This document shows positions 50,178 to 61,454 of a DNA stretch of 64,000 bases, piece by piece. The stretch covers positions 9,809,255 through 9,873,254 of the forward strand of contig NC_035169.2 in NCBI RefSeq assembly GCF_001659605.2, written 5' to 3'. The notes under the pieces are model-generated. The model had not been told where the DNA came from and searched no databases. It worked only from the letters and a program-made list of their open reading frames with translations. Origin of the DNA: Manihot esculenta (taxonomy: Eukaryota; Streptophyta; Magnoliopsida; Malpighiales; Euphorbiaceae). Each line of letters begins with the position of its first letter. The stretch's first letter is position 1. Both the position numbers and the translations under genes were made by a program.

Positions 50178-52119
50178 ATTCAGCCTAGGGATGGCAACGA
50201 ATTGGGTATTCTGTAACGACCCGAAAATCGAACCACTACCGGCGCTAGGATCCGGGTCGACTTAAGGCCGCCAGGACCCGTAGCAAGCCTAACATACATC
50301 CTGTGAACCTGCTTAATCCCATACATGATCAACAACCATACATAAAAATTAAAACTTTTCTATCATACACCAAACTCAACCTGTGCATGCACTGAACATA
50401 GCCATAATCATAAACTTGACCCCTCTGTGGGATCTCATCAATGCCCCAATGGGTGGCATAACAAGTGTTGAGTTGGCTAAACATAGTCATCAATAAACAT
50501 TAAGATCATGTATCAAAAAAGATTACAATATCCATAGGGTCAAACACAACTTCTAAACCTCAATCTCATAATCAACATATACATGGCATAACTAATCATA
50601 ACTTTTACATCATCTTACAATTCATCATGTCCACTTTCTAACTATTACAATTACAAGACTTTACTCTTCTTGACTTCTCTGTCTAGCCCGTACCTGCAAT
50701 CCTGGGGGATTAGGGAAAAGGGGTGAGCTACTAGAGCCCAGTGAGCAGAATAATAAAACATTTGAAACATATGATAACATGAAATGCATCACATCACAAC
50801 TAATCACATCAATGATGAATTTGTCACCTATAGTCCTCTACATGTTCCAACTGTACCGGGGGCGTAGAATGGGCCTCATTGGTCTTTCTCTTACATAATC
50901 ATAACATAGCATGACATAACATTTCATAATGCCAGGGACGTAGAATGGGCCTCACTGGTCTTTCTCTTACATAGTGCCAGGGGCGTAGAATGGGCCTCAC
51001 TGGTCTTCCGTACCGTATCATCATCATATCATAACATACGAGGACTAAATGATCATTCAACATTCATCCACATCATCAACATATTATGCAATGCAACATA
51101 TTCGTGATTTCTAATGCAAACAATCTAAAATATCTCATGGCATTCATGATGCGTGAATCATGCTAAAACGGGTTTATTTATTTAAAAGCATAAGAGTTAT
51201 TCCACTCACCTCTAGCTGAAGCTCTACTGACTCAGAAGCAGCTGAACTCACTGCTGGGGTCCTCGGTTCCTCGGGTCCGAACCTACACAGGTGGACTCAA
51301 ATGAGGGACCAACCAAACATGAACATAACTCTAAACTACTCCCCAAAAACCCCTAGAACATCATGAAACAATCATGCAAAACATGCAAAAAAAGGCTGGA
51401 CAGGGCACTTTCGGCGGCAGGTTCGGCGGCCGAAAGTCCCTCTAAAGCCGAAAGTCAGGCAGGTTCGGCGGCACCTTCGGCGGCCGAAACTCCCAGATAG
51501 AGGTGAAACTCATGCATATTCGGCGGCCGAAACTCCCAGACAGAGACGAAAGTCTCCTTTCGGAGGCAAGTTTCGGCTGCCGAACCTGGTTTCTCCCAGA
51601 ATGGCAGAAACTTGGTTCAAACATGTACCCGATCCGACCGAACCCTAATAGAACGGATTTGGATAGTTATAATCGGGTTTGGGATGGGTTCGGATTTTAA
51701 AAATAATACCCGTTGCGAGTTCGAGTTTTATGTACAGGGTACCCACTATCCGAACCCGTTTATATAAATAATTAATTTAATATAAAAAATATATTTTACA
51801 ATAATATTTATAAATTTTTTTTATATATTTATATTTAAAATTTTAAATTTAAATATTCTTTAAAAATATTAAATTTTTTAAATGAAAATTATTAATGAAA
51901 AATATCTTTGATATAAATTATTAATTAAAATATATAAGATTAAACGAGTTCGGATTTTATTCGGATAATAATAATCGGGTTTGGGACGAATTCGGATAGT
52001 TTAAATTAATTTTTAATCGGGTTCGGAACGGGTTCGGATATTACTAATATAAATCGGGTTCGAATTCGGGTAGTTTAATTTTCGCGAATACCCTACCCGT
52101 TTACATCCCTAATTCAGCC
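50178..52119. mobile_element. hAT-type element with 8-bp duplication, carrying a nested LTR fragment
   Basis: The element is 50186-52111, starts TAGGGATGGCAACG and ends CCCGTTTACATCCCTA, giving terminal inverted repeats TAGGGATG...CATCCCTA. Both sides have ATTCAGCC (50178-50185, 52112-52119). The body after the nested LTR is rich in CGGGTTCGGAT / ACCCGAACCC motifs in both orientations. It is non-autonomous, without a transposase, and a different family from the TAGGGTGAGC MITEs. Confidence 0.8.
50212..51625 (-). mobile_element. Truncated gypsy LTR (minus orientation)
   Basis: It starts TGTAACGACCCG and runs through the reverse of the gypsy LTR: minisatellite (50855-51010, units GCCAGGGGCGTAGAATGGGC), GGTTCCTCGGGTCCGAACC, and CGGCGGCCGAA clusters (51405-51590). 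It breaks off at about 51625, in what is the middle of the LTR, so the U3 part with the TATA box is missing. The hAT sequence then resumes as TACCCGATCCGACC. No target duplication remains. Confidence 0.85.
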
Positions 52120-53100
52120 TCACAACCTCTAGAGTGAAGCATAGCCAAGAGGGTGATATTAATCGGTAGGTTCCACTTGAGTGGTTAATGAAAGAAAGAT
52201 AATGCAGTTGGTGGAAGGATTTGGGCCAAGTAAGTCAATTGGGCCGAAATCAGAGACTTGTCGGTCACTACTGTGAATGTGTTACGCCCATCACAGTCTT
52301 AGAATTTTTTTTAAAGGTTGTATTCTTGGTAATTATATAAAATTGTTAATCAAACTACAATAAGCAATTTTAGGCAGGAAACACCTTACCCCTCTTGGCT
52401 CTTGGAAATTGTAGAGAGACATGAAGTTAGGGTTTATGGGAAGAGGCCAGGCCTTGTTAATATCATATTCCTAATTTTGGTGAGTTGTTGTGTCCCTTGG
52501 ACAGTTGTGCAAACAATTGCATTTCGCATATACCTCTCAATTTCCCCTATAAATTCCTTATTCCTATTCCTTTCCACTAAAAATCTACAATTCCTATCAA
52601 ACACATGGAAAAATCAGAGTGAATTAGTCTATGTTTTCAATTGTTTTAACTAAAACGCTGTCGTTTTGGGAAAGATGCGTATAATTTTTACTTAGTTTAA
52701 AGCTTTTAACTAGTTATAGATAGGTCCTATGTTTACTTAATTTAAAATAATCTTCATTTTGTTTCAGAAATAATTTTATGAATATATTCTATTTTTAAAA
52801 AAAATTCATGAAAATAAATAAATATAATTATAATTTTCACAATATAATGTAATAAAAGTACAATTTTTAAATTAAAATAATGAACGACATATTTACTTTT
52901 AGTAATAAATAAATATGAAAAAATGCAACTCATTATTATTAGTTTAAAATAATGTATCATTACACTAATTTTATAAAAATATCATATTCTTTGTACTTAT
53001 TATTATTATTTCTATGTTAATTTAATATATTTTATAAAAATAAAATATTACTATACATACAGTTTATATTTTGTAAAGCATAAACCCAGAAGTGAGAAGC
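52120..53100. other. Intergenic DNA, no gene recognised
   Basis: AT-rich except for 52130-52660, which has small ORFs without recognisable family. No transposon ends were seen. Confidence 0.5.
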
Positions 53101-54231
53101 CATATTCGAAAATGTTAACCTCGAGTTCACCGAATTTCACTTCTCTACGTTTTCCTCTTTGTTCCTTTCTGTCTTCAATCCCTTTTCGTCTTCTTCTATA
53201 TGATGCCTGTGGTGGATGATATAACTTCTATGCATTTCAAATTCCCTGTTATTCTTTAGCTCAAATTGCCCCATTATTGCTACTTCCCACAGCAACTGTA
53301 CGTGTTACTGCTTGTGCAGATACATATCTGTGGACATGTAAGCTTATGGACACAATTTTGTTTCTGGGTGTTTTATTTCATTGGGTTTTAGTTGCTACAT
53401 TGTCGTTTTTGGTGTAGATTATGTGGCTTCATGTCTGGTATTTACTAGGAAGTGTTGGGGATTACATGGGGAACGGCTTAGCTTAGCTTAAAGTTCTGGT
53501 TTTTTTAATTTTACTTAGATGGTTTGGCTTAGAATTGCATGTTTAAGTGTGGAACCTGGAGTTTAGGTGATGAACTTGAGTTAACTTGACAGATCCTGGA
53601 AATGCTGTGTTATCCCGAAAAATCAAGCTTTTGGATTTTGCATGTTATGGGTATTTTCTCTTTGCCATAAGGTTTTGCTGTTTCTGTTGTTGTGAATCTG
53701 AAATCGCAATATTCCCACTAAGAAAAACAAGGAGTTTGGTAAGTGTTTGTGATTTGATCAGCTGTGGAGATCTTGACATAGATCAAATAATGCTTGTTTG
53801 GTTGCTGAAAGCAATGGGGATGATAGAAGAAAGCTTCAATTTTAGCTTCTATAAACTGATAAAATAGAAATTTTGAAGTCCTAAAGTGCTGCACGCACAC
53901 ACACAAGAGAGAGAGAGAGAGTAGTGATGCCATATTGAGTTGTTTATGTTTTTGAAGGTCTTATCACTTGTGTGGAAATCCCACATCGGTTTAGCAAGAA
54001 AAGTTTGTGAGATTTATATATAGTTAGCTCAAAATTTTGAACAATTTAGGTTAATTATTTTTGGCCAAGTGAAAATGTTATTTACGTTGGTTGTTAGCTC
54101 GGCCATTACAGCTTGATAGATACAAGACTAGAAATTTTGGTATTCTTATACTTTTATGCATTCAGTTGGCTGCCTGTGTTAACAAGTGTTGTCTAATTTT
54201 GTAGCCTATGCACTTCAATTGAACAAGATAT
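53101..54231 (+). other. Probable 5' leader and leader intron of the DUF668 gene
   Basis: A pyrimidine-rich segment (53140-53200, CTCTTTGTTCCTTTCTGTCT) resembles a plant 5' UTR. A GTAAGC at 53338 could be a donor, and TTTTGTAG ending at 54204 a good acceptor 27 bp before the ATG, so a leader intron of about 0.87 kb is plausible. A (CA)n(GA)n microsatellite lies at 53892-53922, and a GGAAATCCCACATCGGTTT block at 53974-53992 is the type of motif often seen in plant transposon ends. Confidence 0.4.
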
Positions 54232-55854
54232 ATGGGGAGCGAGTTGTGGTTTAGTAATTTATTGTGGAATTCAGGGAAAAATGCAAGGAGGAGTGACAAG
54301 AAAGTAATTGGAGTTTTAGCATTTGAAGTAGCAAGTTTGATGTCCAAGGTTGTCAACTTATGGCATTTTTTGAGCGAGAAGAAGATATATAGGTTGAAGA
54401 AAGAGATTGTGAATTCAATTGGGATTCAGAAGCTTGTAGCTGATGATGATGCTTATGTTATGGATCTTGCACTAAATGAGATAATGGAGGAGTTTGGACT
54501 TGTATCAAGATCTGTGGCCAGGCTTGGGAAGAGATGCCTTTCTCTTTTTCGCCATTTTGAACATTTTGTTAATAATCCACTTCAGCGCAATCTTGAATGG
54601 TCTGGGTGGGATTATAGATTGAAGAAGATGGAGAGGAAACTGAAAAAGATGGAGAGGTTTGTTGCAGTTACAATGCAACTGGCTCAGGAGCTTGAAGTTC
54701 TTGCAGAGCTTGAGCAAACTGTAAGCAGAATACGGGCAAATCCTGATCTAAATCGAGGGAAATTGCTTGAGTTTCAGCAGAAGGTGATGTGGCAACGACA
54801 GGAAGTGAGAAATCTACGTGAGATGTCTCCATGGATTAGAACTTATGATTACATTGTCCGGCTTCTGGTAAGATCACTCCTAACAATACTTCAGAGGATC
54901 AAGCATGTTTTTGAGCTGAGCCAAATGCCATCTCAAGAGAGAAACAATGTTCATGAACATATGCATCCTAATTGTATTCCTCAGAGTGATTCCTTTTCTG
55001 CTGTGCACTCATCAATACATACTTCAGAGAGGATTTTATGTAGATTCTCCTCAGGGCCTGATTCAATACCACGAATTACGCCTGAGAAGAATAAAATAAA
55101 CAAGCAGCTACAACTTCATCCTCAATCATCCACTCTACATGGAAAGCATCATAACTTTAGAACCAGCTGGTTGGCTCATGTTGGACCTTTCAAAGAATGT
55201 GTGATAAGTGGAACCGAGTCTCCTCTTCTTCTGGAGAGCTGCAAGCCAGATGTATGCAATTCCATTGAGTGCACTGCTGATTATATGAAAAATGTTGCCA
55301 AAATGGAAAACTTGAATATGGGATCTCTTATTTGCAGCAATAGAATTTATTCCAAATTAGCCCTTTTCAGTTCCAAGTGTGGCTTGTTGAATGCTCCTCC
55401 ATCTACTCTTGGTCATGCTGCATTATCTCTCCACTACGCAAATATGATCGTGTTGATCGAGAGATTAGCTTCATCACCTCACATGATTGACCTTGAAACA
55501 AGAGATGATCTGTATAATATGTTACCCACAACCATAAGAACAGCTCTGAGAACTAGGCTCAAGGCTTTTGGCAATACTCTAGCTCCATCTGCATATGATG
55601 CTTTCATTGCAGCAAAATGGAGTCTCATGCTCAAAAGCATATTGAAATGGCTGTCTCCTCTGGCTCATAACATGATAAGATGGCACTCGGAGCGAAATTT
55701 CGAGAGGAAGCAAGAGGTTTCCAGGACAAATGTGCTTCTGGTACAAACACTTCATTATGCAAATCAAGCAAAAACTGAGGCTGCAATTACAGAGCTTCTT
55801 GTAGGCCTCAGCTACATCTGCAGGATTAATGGGGACCTGAATGAAAAAGGTTAG
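54232..55854 (+). CDS. DUF3475/DUF668 protein (PSK-simulator-like family)
   Basis: A single-exon frame of 540 residues. The N-terminus MGSELWFSN has a Gly at position 2, a possible myristoylation signal. DUF3475 lies at about 26-84 (GVLAFEVASLMSKVVNLWHF, EIVNSIGIQKLVADDDAYV). A charged helical region follows (RLKKMERKLKKMERFVAVT). DUF668 lies at about 390-480 (LGHAALSLHYANMIVLIERL and LYNMLPTTIRTALRTRLK). The middle (about 240-390) is Ser-rich and poorly conserved. Arabidopsis relatives are the PSI proteins, linked to phytosulfokine-dependent growth; a specific role for this protein is not known. No stop or frameshift interrupts it. The transposon-like block upstream is in the presumed leader intron. 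Confidence 0.92.
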   Translation: MGSELWFSNLLWNSGKNARRSDKKVIGVLAFEVASLMSKVVNLWHFLSEKKIYRLKKEIVNSIGIQKLVADDDAYVMDLALNEIMEEFGLVSRSVARLGKRCLSLFRHFEHFVNNPLQRNLEWSGWDYRLKKMERKLKKMERFVAVTMQLAQELEVLAELEQTVSRIRANPDLNRGKLLEFQQKVMWQRQEVRNLREMSPWIRTYDYIVRLLVRSLLTILQRIKHVFELSQMPSQERNNVHEHMHPNCIPQSDSFSAVHSSIHTSERILCRFSSGPDSIPRITPEKNKINKQLQLHPQSSTLHGKHHNFRTSWLAHVGPFKECVISGTESPLLLESCKPDVCNSIECTADYMKNVAKMENLNMGSLICSNRIYSKLALFSSKCGLLNAPPSTLGHAALSLHYANMIVLIERLASSPHMIDLETRDDLYNMLPTTIRTALRTRLKAFGNTLAPSAYDAFIAAKWSLMLKSILKWLSPLAHNMIRWHSERNFERKQEVSRTNVLLVQTLHYANQAKTEAAITELLVGLSYICRINGDLNEKG

Positions 55855-56450
55855 CCAGAGACTTCAAAATTTGGAATTAAATACAGTTATGTGCTTAAAA
55901 GGCAGAACAATATATGCAATAGGATATAGAATACAACGGATTCTCATTTTATTTTTGTTCAGCTGAAAAATATCACAGATTCACATTAGCAGTTGGTGAA
56001 ATCTAGCTGTTCTTATGATCACCTCTCTAAAGATATTAGTAATAAGGCGAATGAGCGAGGCATCTGCACTCTGGTGCATACACCCAATCGATCTAGAAAT
56101 GTTATATATGTTAAAATTATACTAGGTCCCATTTATAAAAGTATGGTTTCTTGTTGTTGGATGTTTAAACATCTTGATGTGGGTAGAATTTTTTTTGAAA
56201 TAAAAATACAAGATTTTATTATATGGAATTGTTTATGAAAAATGCATAGCATACACAAAATAGACACATATCCAGGAGAAACTCATAAGCTTCATTTTAG
56301 AAACAGTAAATCAAGTTTGAAAACAAGCACACAATTATGAATTGAAAGCGTTATAGATTGAAACAAGTCATACAAATAGGGCACAAAAACAATGAATATA
56401 ATCTTTTTTGGGGTGCAAAGGTGGCTAGACATCTTCAGCTTTCACCTCCC

Positions 56451-58905
56451 TTATGATATGCAAGGGCATGTGGGGGTGTAGGGATCATTTAAAAGCAGGT
56501 TCCATGTGGCATTAGGATCCTCAGTTGCAAAGATGGTCCAAGTAGGAGGGGAATTCTCATATCGACTATGCGTGATGCGTTTGAAATTCTTCACATTTTT
56601 ATTTTTGTTTATGTTATTGGAGTCTATATCAATAATAAATATATCTCCATAAGGCCTCACAGAATGCAGGAAAAGAGGTAAAGAAATTGGATCAACAGAC
56701 ACTGCAGCAAGATCTGCAGTCACTGCGATGCTCTTTCCGTCTGGACTGAAGAATGGATGGTTCACATGCCCTGCAATGTTATCTCCACTTTTTATTACTC
56801 TTATAACAACTGATGGATCATTCGCCTTTACTAGAAACACAGCAAAGTATCCCGGATCAAGACCATTATCTGTTTCTGGTGCAGTTTTAGGCTTGTCACG
56901 AGTTGATGAAAATACTATCCAATCTCCTGTTGGAGACCATTGACAATGTGTGTCAATCCATGGCCCATTTGTTAGCCTTGTTATCTTGCCATCTCCGTAT
57001 TCTCCCACTTCTGCATCCTCCATTATGTATAGATTCTTATAATTCTTTTTTCCTCCATCTTTCGTAGATCGAAAAACTAATTTCTTTCCTATAACAATTT
57101 TCAATCCATTAATAAATTATAGACAATAAAGGATCTTTGTTAGCCAAAATAGAAGTATACAATCTATTCTAATGAATAGATTACCGTCAGGACTAGTAGA
57201 TGGGAAGGCATTATTGAATCCTCTTGTGAGCTTTCGACGCTGCCGTGCGCCACTAGACACATTAGGGATGGCGCAAATATCCAATGTTTTGCCGGAGTTG
57301 AAAGAAGGTCCCACACACACATATAGTAAATCTTTTTGTGGATCTTGATTCCACACCGGTGAGAAAATGTTGTCTGCGTCTTTCATCTACACAAACAAAA
57401 TTCATCAAATTTCTATTCACAATAAGGATAAAAAACAAGCTTTAAGCTTTCCTTTTCGTTCTGTTATATGTACCTCGTAGACAACGCGCAATCCTTGGCT
57501 ATCGGCTAACCACACCTCTTTAAACTCATTGTCAACGAATGCAAGCTTGGAGCCATCCTTGGAAAATGTCGGAAATACACCTGACATGCTAAAAAGCCCA
57601 ACATCTGGATTTGGAGACTGGAGCTTGTGGAAATTTCTTTGGATATCATCTCCATGCTACTCAACCAAGCAACAATCTTAAATTAAATATACATTGCTTA
57701 ATTTTGAAGGGATTCATTTGTTTGTTAGAACTTACCTTGAGAAGCTCGCTTCTGCAACAATGGTAGCCTATGCGCTTCCCACCATCTATGACAAATGGGT
57801 TGAAATGGTCAGTCTTTGGTCTGGTCATTTGAGTGATTTTTATGGAGTTTTTTGATGAAGTTGAATCGAAAACTTCAATATGCCTATACTGTGCTTCCAC
57901 ACGAACATCTTTGAAGGTTGACTTCTGACGGATAGTTGCCACTGCCACTTTGGTTTCATTGATGGCTGCCGGAGTTATTGCGTCAATACCGTCTGGAGTC
58001 ACACGGACTGGTTCATCACCGCTGCTGATGTCGACTCGGAATACACCCCAAAATTTTCCAACCTTGCGATGGAAAAAAATGACATTGTCACTTCCCCATG
58101 TCGGCCACCCACCGTTTCTTATAACTCTCTTGCGCTCCAATGGCGGCTTATCTATATTCATCACAAAAATATCAGTCTGAAGATCTTCAATCTCGCCATT
58201 CCAACCTTTCCCCTGGAACGATGCCACTGCTATCTTTCTTCCAGATGGTGACACAGAGGGGCTCAAATCACTTACCCCTGTTGACGAGAAAATCAAAATC
58301 CCCATTTTATATATATATATAGGCACGTAGTAGTTAATAGAGAAATTAATAGAAGAATTAATGAAACCTGATGGGGTGAGGCGTTTAGTTTCTCCGGTGT
58401 TAAGGTTGGTTTTATAAACGGCAGTCCAGGGCTCACGGCGATCTTTTGCCGGCTCCATAGTGGATACATAGACGAGAGAATGATCGATAGTACGGTTACC
58501 GACCATATAACCACCGGCAATGCAACCACTGTCTTCCATTCTAACATCACTGTAAGTGTCGTAGACATCATTGAAACTGAAGACTTCGACTACTTTTTTA
58601 GTGAAGCGAAGAGCTATATGAATAGTCTCGAGGTTCTTATCTCGTTCGGAGACAAAGACCAATCCTGAGACACGGCCTGAATCAACAACCGCTTCTGTCG
58701 CTTGGGAAGACAATTTTGGGCGCTTGAGCATTGTCTTGAGAGCTTCTGGTGGAATGACTTTGCAGTTGTAATTAGATGACAATCCATCAGTCATGTGTAG
58801 CTCATCATGGCTCGTCGCCGGTGAAGCCGGAGATGAGAATATGTCCAGCGGCACCGGTGGTTTATAGGTAGCGAAGAAGGCAATGCTGCCTCTCTTTTCT
58901 GCCAT
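56451..58905 (-). CDS. TolB-like beta-propeller (WD40-like PD40 repeat) protein
   Basis: My model has five exons on the minus strand: 58905-58368, 58277-57736, 57656-57474, 57386-57185 and 57088-56451, with GT-AG junctions and consistent phases, encoding 700 residues. PD40-type motifs are SPSVSPSGRKIAVAS (about 186-200), FPTFSKDGSKLAFVD (about 388), FPSTSPDG (about 481), CQWSPTGDWIVFSS (about 537) and HPFFSPDGKSIAVTAD (about 599). The start MAEKRGSIAFFATYKPPVPL and the end NDPYTPTCPC match the plant tolB-related family. No signal peptide is evident. Function is unknown; these propellers resemble bacterial TolB and the N-terminus of DPP IV. A TATATATA stretch at 58981-58990 lies about 80 bp upstream. 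It is convergent with the DUF668 gene. Confidence 0.9.
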
Positions 58906-59285
58906 GCTCTTCTCTGCAATGGTTGTTTTCTTAAGAAGATAAACGTCAACAATCTCTTGGAGTTGGGGACAAAATTGTGTATATATATATTAAAAAAAAA
59001 TCCAGTTGTTTGAAAATTATTTAATACATTAATGAAATGGCAGAGATGGTTGAATATGAAAGCATTTAATGAATTATTGGAATAATAATATTTTTTTTTC
59101 AAGTGAAGTTCATCATATTGATGAGATCCTGATTGAGTTGTTATTAAAAACAGAATTTCATCGGTGGTTGGATGGTAAATTATTTTTAACACCGGCTTAA
59201 AATCCATGAAGACTTTCTCCCTGGTGATCGGTCCAATATCAAGTTTAAGACTAGTGAAAAATGATTCAGTTTGGTAATATAACAC

Positions 59286-60450
59286 GAATAAGAGTAATTG
59301 ATTCGGTCATTTCGAAATCATGTTTGCATGAATATCGAGAAAATTAAATATTACTGACAAATAAAAAGAGAGAAAGGTTTTTCTCCCTCCATTTAAACTT
59401 ACACTCACATGGTAAATTATATTCTCTAAATCTCGAAACATCATATTATATCTTAATTACTTTCTTTAATTTTTATGAAAAACAGTCTAATTAAATTTAG
59501 AAATTAAAAAAAAATAATTAAAATATGACTTCCTAAAAATACAGGTCTAAGCTGATAATTTTCTATTAAATTTTGGAATTCAGCGTGCTGGGCGTGGCGG
59601 CATGCTTCGGCAGCAAGAAATATTAAGTATATAAAACAATACAGCCAAATTTAAAGTAGTTAGGAATATAATTATTTAATTCTTCAAATTAAAAAAAAGA
59701 ATATAATTATTTGATAAATTATTGAATAGTAATTTTTTTAAGGAATAAATTATCAAATTAATAAAGTCTACATTGACTTAAGAAAAAAAAAAAAGGACTT
59801 CATAGCCACGTAATTAAGTATCATATTAAAATCAATAAGGTGTGAATTCCCGAGATAATTATTTTTTTAGATAAAAACTTATTTAAACCTCCTATTATAT
59901 TTTGGCTCAATTATATGGATTTTGTTTTTATCATTAATGATCTTAAATTTAGTGAATTCACATGGTCAAAAGAATTGATTTCACGGGAAAATTATTAGGA
60001 TTGGATAGATGTTTGAAAATTAATAAGACTGAATTTGGGTTCGTTTAGATTAAGGTTTAGAAAAAATTTAGTGTATATGGTGTGGTTAGTTCAAAGATTC
60101 ATTTCGGTATGTTTTGATTGATGTCCTATGAGATTAGATAGTAATGTGTCGTGGTACATATGTCAGACGAATCATTAATAGTGAGCTAATAAATGCTAAG
60201 CCAGTTAGCTCATATCTTATTCATCCTGTGCATCATATTTGTCCGTTCTACCGCATGTTTTGAAGAGGTCCCGCGTGCTTTAAAGAGGTCTACTCATTGA
60301 CTCCAGGCTATGAAGGAGTCGATCTACCCGTCCTGAGTATCGATAAAATATGGAGCGTTGGAGGTCTGATCTTTACATCCTATAAGTCGGACTTTCCACA
60401 GCTTAGTCAGACCGAATGAAATGGTTCATGAAGTATTTTCGTATCCTATA
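59286..60450. other. AT-rich intergenic DNA
   Basis: No gene recognised. A GC-richer patch at about 60180-60440 may be an extension of the adjacent LTR or another old insertion. Confidence 0.45.
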
Positions 60451-60903
60451 TGATTATCTGAGATCCAGAAAGAGATAGGATTTTGATATGAGTGAGAAAG
60501 TTTGGTCTGAATGATTCACACCTTTCTTTTTTATTCATCTTTTCCTTATCCTCTAGTGTCGCATACCGTACAGTGACACCTGTCACTATCATACAGAGTC
60601 GTACTACGGGCGTATCTGTCTTCCCACCATCGTCAGACAACCATTTAATTCCCTTCCGGCGCTCATGCTGATAGGGTCGTGACATAGCTGAACTTACTCT
60701 CCTACTCCCCTACTCCCCCATCATGTTAGATGAGTTGAGTTTCTCTCTGATGAACCTGGGCTCCAGTCAGCCCGGCCTGCTCAACCGTGAACTGGATTGT
60801 ATACTAATAGGTCAGCTTGCGTAGTGGGCTTGAATAGGTTTTGGGCTCGACTTTCTTGAAGGGCTTGACTACGGTCTAAATACCAGTGGTCCAGCGGTTA
60901 TCA
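60451..60903 (-). mobile_element. Isolated Tat-type LTR (minus orientation)
   Basis: Read on the minus strand it starts TGATAACCGCTGGACC at 60903 and ends near GGATCTCAGATAATCA at 60451. It is collinear with the plus-strand LTR at 31450, with shared GGAGAGTAAGTTCAGC- and GGGAATTAAATGG-like blocks. The flanks CTATA (60446-60450) and CTATG (60904-60908) are a 4-of-5 target duplication. Confidence 0.6.
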
Positions 60904-61329
60904 CTATGTACACATGTTATGATCTCAATGTACCCTGTTATTTTTATGTTATAGGTTATATATCACAATGGATTTGAATTTTGATAAAATAATGAACATG
61001 GATAGATCATTTTGTTCATTGAACATCTCATGCAGAGCTAGTAATAGAGATTTAGAATATATTTTAATGATATAGAATTATGAGATATATTGCGAAATTG
61101 AGGTCATGATGGCTGCAGATTAAAATAGAATTCCATTTTAATTTTTTTATGCAGATTATTAATTATTAATTATGAAATTTTCATAATTTGTTATAAATTA
61201 TGATTGTTTGGATGGAAAAAAATGTCATCAGAGTTTTAATATAAATATAGTGATAAATTCAAAAACAATAGTTTAATTTTAAAGTAGGATGTGAAGATAT
61301 TAATTCTAAAGAAATTCCAGTAAATTCAT

Positions 61330-61454
61330 TAGAAAATAGTGCAATACACACGATGCACACATCCAAAAGCAACTCATAAGCTTCACTCAATGTACAACAA
61401 GCTTTGAAAACCAGCACATGGCTTTTTATCTGTGGATTGTAGTTGTAATAGTTC
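61330..61454 (-). other. Relic similar to DNA downstream of the TolB-like gene
   Basis: AACTCATAAGCTTCA followed by an AAGCTTTGAAAACCAGCACA-like string matches 56279-56332 (AACTCATAAGCTTCATTTTA, then AAGTTTGAAAACAAGCACA), with preceding ATACACA...CACATCCA blocks also shared. I infer a leftover of a duplicated copy of the gene's 3' flank or UTR; the rest of that copy is absent. The solo LTR at 61455 is inserted at its edge. Confidence 0.5.

Noticed and set aside
58791..59285. 164-codon minus-strand frame overlapping the TolB-like start
   Set aside because: It is in a different frame from the TolB-like exon 1 and has no family match or promoter context.
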